From Solobacterium sp. (GTDB lineage: Bacteria > Bacillota_I > Bacilli_A > Erysipelotrichales > Erysipelotrichaceae): DNA of 6,170 nt. Position numbers and translations under genes: made by a program. Where the stretch lies: positions 1 through 6,170 of the forward strand of contig JAEEHG010000237.1 of assembly GCA_016280695.1 (NCBI GenBank), given 5' to 3'. Shown here in pieces: positions 1-4,099 of this stretch. Position 1 is the first letter of the stretch; every line of letters begins with the position of its first letter. Below the pieces are notes generated by a model. That model did not search any database and was not told where the DNA came from. It worked only from the letters and a program-made list of their open reading frames with translations.

Positions 1-1305
1 GACCTGCGGGAACTGCGCAAGAAGAGCGGCGGTTTCTTCGGCAGCGGCGAAAGCACCGGCTCAGTCGGTGTCGTCACCATCAACCTGCCGCGGATTGCCT
101 ACCTGTCCAAGACCCCGGAAGAGTTCTACAAGCGTCTTGACCGGATCATGGATCTCTCTGCCCGGTCCCTGAAGATCAAACGTGACGTTGTCACAAAACT
201 GCTCGATGCCGGCCTGTATCCGTATACAAAGCGGTACCTGGGTACCTTCAACAACCACTTCAGCACCATTGGCATGATCGGCATGAACGAAGTCGGCCTG
301 AACGCTGCCTGGCTGCGCAAGGACCTGACCCACGAGGAAACCCAGAAGTTCACGGTGGAAGTCCTGAACCACATGCGGGAAAAACTGTCTGACTACCAGG
401 AACTGTACGGTGATCTGTACAACCTGGAAGCCACCCCGGCAGAAAGCACCAGTTACCGGCTGGCCAAGCATGACCAGGAACAGTATCCGGACATCATCAC
501 CGCCAACATGAACGGCACCCCTTACTACACGAACTCCAGCCACCTGCCGGTCGGCTATACGGATGATATCTTCAGCGCCCTGGACATCGAAGACCAGTTC
601 CAGACCCTGTACACATCCGGCACAGTCTTCCATGCCTTCCTTGGCGAACGGCTGAGCGACTGGCGCAGCGCTGCCACCCTGGTGCGCAAGATCTCCGAAA
701 ACTATAAGCTGCCGTATTATACGATGAGCCCGACCTACTCGATCTGCCCGAATGACGGCTATCTGAGCGGGGAAATCTGGAAGTGCCCGCATTGCGGCGC
801 GGAGACGGAAGTCTACTCCCGGATCACCGGCTACTACCGGCCAGTCAAGAACTGGAATGCCGGCAAGTCGCAGGAATTCAAGGACCGTAAGGTATACCGG
901 GTGGAAGGCCTGGAGTCCCGTCCGGTCTCCGACTTCGAAAAGAAAGTCTGGGAAAAAGTTCCTGAATTCCAGGCGGTCGCAGGCGATACTGCCGCAAAGG
1001 CCGAAGCTGTGATTGAGCAGGCGGAAGCGGCCCCGGCCATCGGCCTTGAGACTGCTGAAGCAGCCGGTGCGACAGGTCTGAAGCTGTTTGCCACAACAAC
1101 CTGCCCGAACTGCAAGATCGTCGCGGCGGACATGACCAAGCGCGGCATCGCGTTTGACAAGGTATACGCCGATCAGAACCCGGCTGAAGCCAGGGAACTC
1201 GGCATCAAGCAGGCGCCGACTCTGGTTGTCATGAACGGCGACAAGGCCGTCAGCCGCTATACCGGTGTTTCTGAAATCAGAAAATATCTGTCCAAACTGA
1301 GCTGA
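1..1305 (+). CDS. nrdD: Anaerobic (class III) ribonucleoside triphosphate reductase, C-terminal part, with fused C-terminal redoxin domain (5' partial)
   Basis: This enzyme reduces ribonucleoside triphosphates to dNTPs in the cytoplasm under anoxia, using a glycyl radical installed by the radical-SAM activase NrdG. The frame is open from base 1, so the N-terminal part (ATP cone, first half of the barrel, likely radical Cys) lies upstream; 434 residues are visible. Seen: a GVVTINLPRIAYL strand (about residues 23-35), a Cys-rich site CPND (249-252) and CPHC (262-265), and the glycyl-radical motif RITGYYRP with Gly277, followed by the WNAGKSQEF tail. Normal NrdD proteins end soon after this. Here an Ala/Glu-rich linker (about 325-357) leads to a 76-residue thioredoxin-fold domain (359-434) with a CPNC redox motif (Cys368, Cys371) and a cis-Pro loop QAPT (Pro406). 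Family knowledge says some class III enzymes use redoxins instead of formate; the fused domain suggests this one does. The next gene is a thioredoxin reductase homologue. NrdD identity is very secure; the redoxin's role as reductant is inference. Confidence 0.96.
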   Translation, partial: DLRELRKKSGGFFGSGESTGSVGVVTINLPRIAYLSKTPEEFYKRLDRIMDLSARSLKIKRDVVTKLLDAGLYPYTKRYLGTFNNHFSTIGMIGMNEVGLNAAWLRKDLTHEETQKFTVEVLNHMREKLSDYQELYGDLYNLEATPAESTSYRLAKHDQEQYPDIITANMNGTPYYTNSSHLPVGYTDDIFSALDIEDQFQTLYTSGTVFHAFLGERLSDWRSAATLVRKISENYKLPYYTMSPTYSICPNDGYLSGEIWKCPHCGAETEVYSRITGYYRPVKNWNAGKSQEFKDRKVYRVEGLESRPVSDFEKKVWEKVPEFQAVAGDTAAKAEAVIEQAEAAPAIGLETAEAAGATGLKLFATTTCPNCKIVAADMTKRGIAFDKVYADQNPAEARELGIKQAPTLVVMNGDKAVSRYTGVSEIRKYLSKLS

Positions 1306-1312
1306 GAAATGC

Positions 1313-1354
1313 AAAACGGATCGTGGCCAGTCAAAACGGCTGGTCACGATTTTC
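1313..1354 (+). terminator. Intergenic hairpin between nrdD and trxB, possible attenuator or leaky terminator
   Basis: An 11-bp stem with one G-U pair is formed by 1320-1330 (ATCGTGGCCAG) and 1340-1350 (CTGGTCACGAT), with a 9-nt loop. An A-run (1313-1316) lies before it and TTTT (1350-1353) follows, so the stem could extend through wobble pairs. The T-tract is short and interrupted, and the trxB ribosome binding site starts only 4 nt later. It therefore looks more like a partial terminator or mRNA-stabilising hairpin than a full stop. Confidence 0.6.
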
Positions 1355-1357
1355 ATT

Positions 1358-1363
1358 AAGGAG
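1358..1363 (+). promoter_or_regulatory. Ribosome binding site of trxB
   Basis: AAGGAG lies 5 nt before the ATG at 1369 and fixes that start. It sits directly downstream of the 1320-1350 hairpin. No convincing promoter was seen between nrdD and trxB, so trxB is probably read from nrdD transcripts that pass the hairpin. Confidence 0.75.
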
Positions 1364-1368
1364 ATAAC

Positions 1369-2277
1369 ATGTACGATTTGATTATCATCGGCGGCGGCCC
1401 CGCCGGTCTTACCGCGGCTGTTTATGCCGCAAGAGCAGCGAAGTCTGTACTCGTGCTCGAAAAGGAAACTGCCGGCGGACAGATCACCCTGTCGCCGGAG
1501 ATTGAGAATATCCCGGGCTTCACCAGCATTTCCGGCGCGGAATTCGCTGACAAGATGGTTGACCAGGCCCTGGCACAGGGGGCGGAAATTGAGTTCGGCG
1601 AAGTCATTTCCCTGGAGGATCACGGTGATTATAAGGTCGCTGTTACCGATACAGATGACCGGTATGAAGCCAAAGCGGTTATTCTGGCAACAGGCGCGGC
1701 GCACCGGCACCTTGGCCTTCCGGAAGAGGAAAAGTTCATCGGCAACGGCGAGTCGTTCTGCGCGGTCTGCGACGGGGCGTTCTACAAAGACCGTACAGTT
1801 GCCCTGGTCGGCGGCGGCAACAGTGCCCTGGTCGAGGCAGTCATGCTGGCGAACCTGGTAAAGAAGCTGTATATCCTGCAGGACATGCCCTTCCTTACCG
1901 GCGAAGCCAGAATGCAGGAACGGCTGCGGGCAAAGGACAACGTCGAGATTCTGTGCAATGTCAGAGTCACCGGACTCATCGGTGATGAAGAGCTGACCGG
2001 GGTCCGGATCGAACAGGACGGGGAGCCGAAGGAAATCATGGTTGACGGCCTGTTCGTGGCCATCGGCACGGTGCCGCAGAACAACGCATTCAGGGATCTT
2101 CTTGACCTTGATGAGCGCGGTTATGTAATGGCAAAGGACAATGTCCTGACAAAGACGAGGGGCATCTTCGTCGCCGGTGACTGCCGGACCAAGAAGGTGC
2201 GCCAGGTGACCACGGCAGCGGCAGACGGGGCGGAAGCCGCGATTGCGGCCGTCAACTTCATCGAAGGCCGGGCATAA
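1369..2277 (+). CDS. trxB: Thioredoxin reductase-like FAD/dithiol oxidoreductase
   Basis: This flavoprotein moves electrons through FAD and a CxxC pair to a thioredoxin-type protein. Its length, 302 residues, is normal for low-molecular-weight TrxR. Seen in order: the FAD-binding Rossmann motif GGGPAG (8-13), GGQI and the IENIPGF stretch typical of TrxR, an ATGA turn near 105, the redox pair CAVC (Cys131, Cys134; CATC in the best-known enzymes), a second nucleotide-binding motif GGGNSA (148-153), and the C-terminal FAD motif GDC (270-272) followed by RQVTTAAADGAEAA. Where NADPH-dependent TrxRs carry HRRxxxR, this protein has LQDMPFLTGE (170-179), with no arginine cluster to hold the 2'-phosphate of NADPH. 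The donor may thus be NADH or another reduced carrier; this is inference. It starts 63 nt after nrdD and is the likely recycler of the redoxin domain fused to NrdD. A general thioredoxin reductase role is also possible. Confidence 0.93.
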   Translation: MYDLIIIGGGPAGLTAAVYAARAAKSVLVLEKETAGGQITLSPEIENIPGFTSISGAEFADKMVDQALAQGAEIEFGEVISLEDHGDYKVAVTDTDDRYEAKAVILATGAAHRHLGLPEEEKFIGNGESFCAVCDGAFYKDRTVALVGGGNSALVEAVMLANLVKKLYILQDMPFLTGEARMQERLRAKDNVEILCNVRVTGLIGDEELTGVRIEQDGEPKEIMVDGLFVAIGTVPQNNAFRDLLDLDERGYVMAKDNVLTKTRGIFVAGDCRTKKVRQVTTAAADGAEAAIAAVNFIEGRA

Positions 2278-2283
2278 ACAATA

Positions 2284-2314
2284 AAAATGACAGTGATGAA
2301 CTGTCATTTTCTTT
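2284..2314 (+). terminator. Rho-independent terminator of the nrdD-trxB unit
   Basis: A perfect 10-bp stem pairs AAAATGACAG (2284-2293) with CTGTCATTTT (2301-2310) around a 7-nt loop, followed by CTTT. It begins 7 nt after the trxB stop codon. The symmetric A/T flanks mean it could also work on the other strand. Confidence 0.9.
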
Positions 2315-2320
2315 ATCCGT

Positions 2321-2326
2321 TATAAT
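2321..2326 (+). promoter_or_regulatory. -10 box of the promoter for the GNAT gene
   Basis: A consensus TATAAT lies 31 nt before the start codon at 2357. No good -35 hexamer is seen at 17-18 bp; that position falls on the 3' side of the preceding terminator hairpin (GAACTG/TGAACT). Transcription would begin near 2333, giving a leader of about 24 nt that contains GGAGG (2344-2348). Confidence 0.6.
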
Positions 2327-2356
2327 ATGCAGTAAGGAAAAACGGAGGGACAGGCC

Positions 2357-2899
2357 ATGATTGAAACAGGGAGACTGCTGATGCGGCCGTTCGGCGCAGA
2401 TGACGCGGAACTGCTGAATCAATTGTATTCGAATGAAGAGATCATGCGGTATATGCCATTCGACCTGGAGGATATGGAAGCCTCCCAGGCCCGTCTGGAG
2501 CGGATCCTGCGGGACTGGCAGGCGGATCCGGTCATGAACTACGAGTTCGCGGTCATCCGGAAGGACACCGGGGAGAAGATCGGCCGCAGTCATATCCAGA
2601 TTGACGCGGAAACCGATACCGGCATGGTCGGCTGGCTCTTATTGGAAAAAGAGTGGGACAAGGGATATGCCACAGAGATGACGGCAGCCCTGATCGCATA
2701 TTGTTTTGACGTGCTGGGCCTGCACCGGGTCAACGCCTTGTGCCATCCGGACAATAGCCGGTCCCGCAGGGTGCTGGAGAAATACATGCGGCTGGAGGCG
2801 CACTACCGGGAAAAATGCCGGTATGTGAAACACGGTGAAGTCTCCTGGCGGGATGAACTGGAATACGCCCTACTGAAAACAGAGGCACCCCGGCCGTAA
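2357..2899 (+). CDS. GNAT family N-acetyltransferase, RimJ/RimL type
   Basis: This is a cytoplasmic acetyl-CoA-dependent N-acetyltransferase. Its 180 residues fit the RimJ/RimL branch of GNAT proteins, which acetylate protein N-termini, amino acids, polyamines or antibiotics. Seen: the N-terminal ETGRLLMRPF strand with ADDAELL helix start (3-20) typical of this branch, the central GWLLLEKEWDKGYATEM segment (92-108) holding the acetyl-CoA pyrophosphate-binding loop (around KGYATE, 102-107), and DNSRSRRVLEK (132-142), the late motif of the family. After LEK most relatives have a Gly-Phe pair, whereas this protein has YMRLEA. GGAGG at 2344-2348, 8 nt upstream, supports the ATG at 2357. It has its own promoter and terminator, so it is monocistronic. 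The substrate cannot be told from sequence; neither neighbour suggests one. Confidence 0.9.
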   Translation: MIETGRLLMRPFGADDAELLNQLYSNEEIMRYMPFDLEDMEASQARLERILRDWQADPVMNYEFAVIRKDTGEKIGRSHIQIDAETDTGMVGWLLLEKEWDKGYATEMTAALIAYCFDVLGLHRVNALCHPDNSRSRRVLEKYMRLEAHYREKCRYVKHGEVSWRDELEYALLKTEAPRP

Positions 2900-2909
2900 C
2901 GGAACTGCG

Positions 2910-2934
2910 AAACCCCGGAACCCGGGGGTTTTTT
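2910..2934 (+). terminator. Rho-independent terminator after the GNAT gene
   Basis: A short G+C-rich hairpin (AAACCCCGG, from 2910, pairing with CCGGGGGTTT, ending at 2931, with one bulged G) is followed by a T-run at 2929-2934. It starts 11 nt after the GNAT stop codon and isolates that gene from azlC. Confidence 0.9.
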
Positions 2935-2957
2935 ACTTGCGGAAAGGTATATTCATG

Positions 2958-2963
2958 TATAAT
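2958..2963 (+). promoter_or_regulatory. -10 box of the azlCD promoter
   Basis: A consensus TATAAT stands 30 nt before the chosen azlC start. The -35 region is weak: TTGCGG at 2937-2942 would leave only a 15-bp spacer. A transcript start near 2970 would place the upstream in-frame ATG at 2972 almost at the 5' end, which argues for the start at 2993. Confidence 0.55.
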
Positions 2964-2977
2964 GAATTTCAATGATT

Positions 2978-2983
2978 CAGGAG
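2978..2983 (+). promoter_or_regulatory. Ribosome binding site that decides the azlC start
   Basis: CAGGAG lies 9 nt before the ATG at 2993. The in-frame ATG at 2972 has no such site before it and would only add seven charged residues, so 2993 is preferred. Confidence 0.75.
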
Positions 2984-2992
2984 AAACGTAAA

Positions 2993-3691
2993 ATGAAAGA
3001 CCGCAGCCTCCAGGCTGCCTTCCGGGCTACCATCCCGGTCATGACCGGCTATGTCGTGCTTGCCATCGGCTTTGGCCTGCTCTGTCAGCGGAGCGGGTTC
3101 CCGTGGTGGACCGGCATTGCGATGAGTGTATTCATCTACGGCGGCTCGATGCAGTTTGTGACGGTCGGACTGCTGACGTCCGGGGCCTCGCTGATCACGG
3201 CGGCCCTTACCACCCTCATGGTGCATGCCCGGCATCTGTTCTACGGTATCTCCATGCTGGACCGGTACCGGCATGCCGGGGCCGGGCGGACATATATGAT
3301 CTATACCCTGACGGATGAAACATACTCGCTGGTCTGCACGGACGACCTGCCGGCCGGCTGTGATGCGGACCGCTACCGGTTCTTCGTGTCCATGTTTAAC
3401 CATATCTGGTGGGTCAGCGGGACGGTCCTCGGCGTCATGCTCGGGGAAGTCCTGCCATTCAATACAGCTGGTATCGAATTCTCTATGACGGCCCTGTTTG
3501 TGACGGTCTTTACCGAACAGTGGCTGACGGCAAAAACACATATACCGGCCCTGATCGGCCTGTTTTCCTCGGCGGTTTCCCTGCTGGTATTCGGTCCGGG
3601 ACGGTTCCTGATCCCGGCCATGATTATGATTACAGTGCTGATGATACTCTGCCGGCCGCTGATTGAGCGGCCCGGGGAGGGACAGGCATGA
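2993..3691 (+). CDS. azlC: AzlC family branched-chain amino acid exporter, large subunit
   Basis: AzlC is the large integral-membrane subunit of a two-part exporter for branched-chain amino acids; in Bacillus subtilis azlCD confers azaleucine resistance. Using the start backed by CAGGAG, the product has 232 residues, usual for the family. Seen: an N-terminal amphipathic stretch and the first membrane segment (about 14-31), the family signature GGSMQFV (50-56) leading into a hydrophobic segment, HARHLFYG (78-85; many relatives have Asn at the first position), a soluble loop with TDETYSL, then several hydrophobic segments after about 125, ending near ERPGEGQA. It overlaps azlD by 4 nt (ATGA), so the two subunits are translationally coupled. 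No regulator such as AzlB/Lrp lies beside them in this window. The exact substrate is taken from the family, not shown here. Confidence 0.93.
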   Translation: MKDRSLQAAFRATIPVMTGYVVLAIGFGLLCQRSGFPWWTGIAMSVFIYGGSMQFVTVGLLTSGASLITAALTTLMVHARHLFYGISMLDRYRHAGAGRTYMIYTLTDETYSLVCTDDLPAGCDADRYRFFVSMFNHIWWVSGTVLGVMLGEVLPFNTAGIEFSMTALFVTVFTEQWLTAKTHIPALIGLFSSAVSLLVFGPGRFLIPAMIMITVLMILCRPLIERPGEGQA

Positions 3692-4011
3692 GTCTGATGT
3701 ATATTATCGCGATGATTGCGGTTGTGACAGCGGTGACGATTGTTACCCGCTTCCTGCCGTTCTGGGTGCTGGGCCGCCGGAAAACACCGGCTGCGGTGGA
3801 ATATCTGGGCCGGGTGCTGCCGTATGCCATCATGGCAATGCTGGTGGTGTACTGCCTCAAGGATACAGAGGTCATGGCTGCCCCGCATGGCCTGCCGGAA
3901 GCCGTTGCTGTCCTGATGACAGCCGTGCTGCATGTGTGGAAGCGCAGTACACTGCTCAGCATTCTTGCGGGCACACTGTGCTACATGTTTCTGGTGCAGA
4001 TGTTTTTCTGA
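3688..4011 (+). CDS. azlD: AzlD family branched-chain amino acid exporter, small subunit
   Basis: AzlD is the small membrane partner of AzlC. The 107-residue length fits the family. Seen: hydrophobic segment 4-20, the characteristic TRFLPFW (about 20-26), the YLGRVLPYAIMAMLVVYCLKD core, a middle hydrophobic segment starting at PEAVAVLM, and a final one ending in the C-terminal FLVQMFF. The start codon overlaps the azlC stop (ATGA at 3688-3691) and is preceded by GGGAGG at 3675-3680, so translation likely passes directly from azlC. No strong terminator follows; only a weak A/T hairpin with a T-run (about 4012-4029) is present. Confidence 0.92.
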   Translation: MSLMYIIAMIAVVTAVTIVTRFLPFWVLGRRKTPAAVEYLGRVLPYAIMAMLVVYCLKDTEVMAAPHGLPEAVAVLMTAVLHVWKRSTLLSILAGTLCYMFLVQMFF

Positions 4012-4029
4012 AAATAACAGGATTTTTTA
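4012..4029 (+). terminator. Possible weak terminator after azlD
   Basis: AAAAT (4012-4016) can pair with ATTTT (4022-4026) around a 5-nt loop, with further T residues following to 4028. The stem has no G-C pairs, so it would be weak. It is listed because no better stop signal was seen between azlD and the next gene. Confidence 0.3.
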
Positions 4030-4040
4030 TACTGATAATC

Positions 4041-4070
4041 TTGTTTATAAGCATAAATATATGTTTTAAT
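4041..4070 (+). promoter_or_regulatory. Promoter of the DUF349 gene (-35 and extended -10)
   Basis: TTGTTT (4041-4046) as -35 is followed after 18 bp by TTTAAT (4065-4070), which matches the -10 consensus at 5 of 6 positions and carries an upstream TGT (4062-4064) as extended -10 element. The region is strongly A+T-rich compared with the coding DNA around it. Transcription would start near 4077. AAGGGGG (4085-4091) is the ribosome binding site, 8 nt before the ATG at 4100. Confidence 0.65.
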
Positions 4071-4099
4071 AATTAAGTTAAGACAAGGGGGACATACGT

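Noticed and set aside
61..2307. A 748-codon open frame on the - strand running antisense through nrdD, the spacer and trxB.
   Set aside because: Its length is striking, but both + strand genes are unmistakable by motif. The antisense frame stays open because of the G/C-ending codon bias of the + strand genes. Its start falls in the trxB terminator hairpin, with no ribosome binding site, and its product shows no family motif.
2972..2992. Upstream in-frame ATG for azlC, adding seven residues.
   Set aside because: The ribosome binding site CAGGAG (2978-2983) lies after this ATG and is correctly spaced for the ATG at 2993.
2969..3541. - strand frame of 190 codons across azlC.
   Set aside because: It is antisense to a clear membrane protein gene, with a His/Arg/Gly-rich product and no family motif.
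3373..3933. - strand frame of 186 codons across the azlC/azlD junction.
   Set aside because: It runs antisense to two well-supported genes and has a His/Arg-rich product without recognisable domains.
3663..4076. + strand frame of 137 codons overlapping azlD.
   Set aside because: azlD in the neighbouring frame has the ATGA coupling, a ribosome binding site and clear family sequence. This frame is a shadow with low-complexity Cys/Gly-rich composition.
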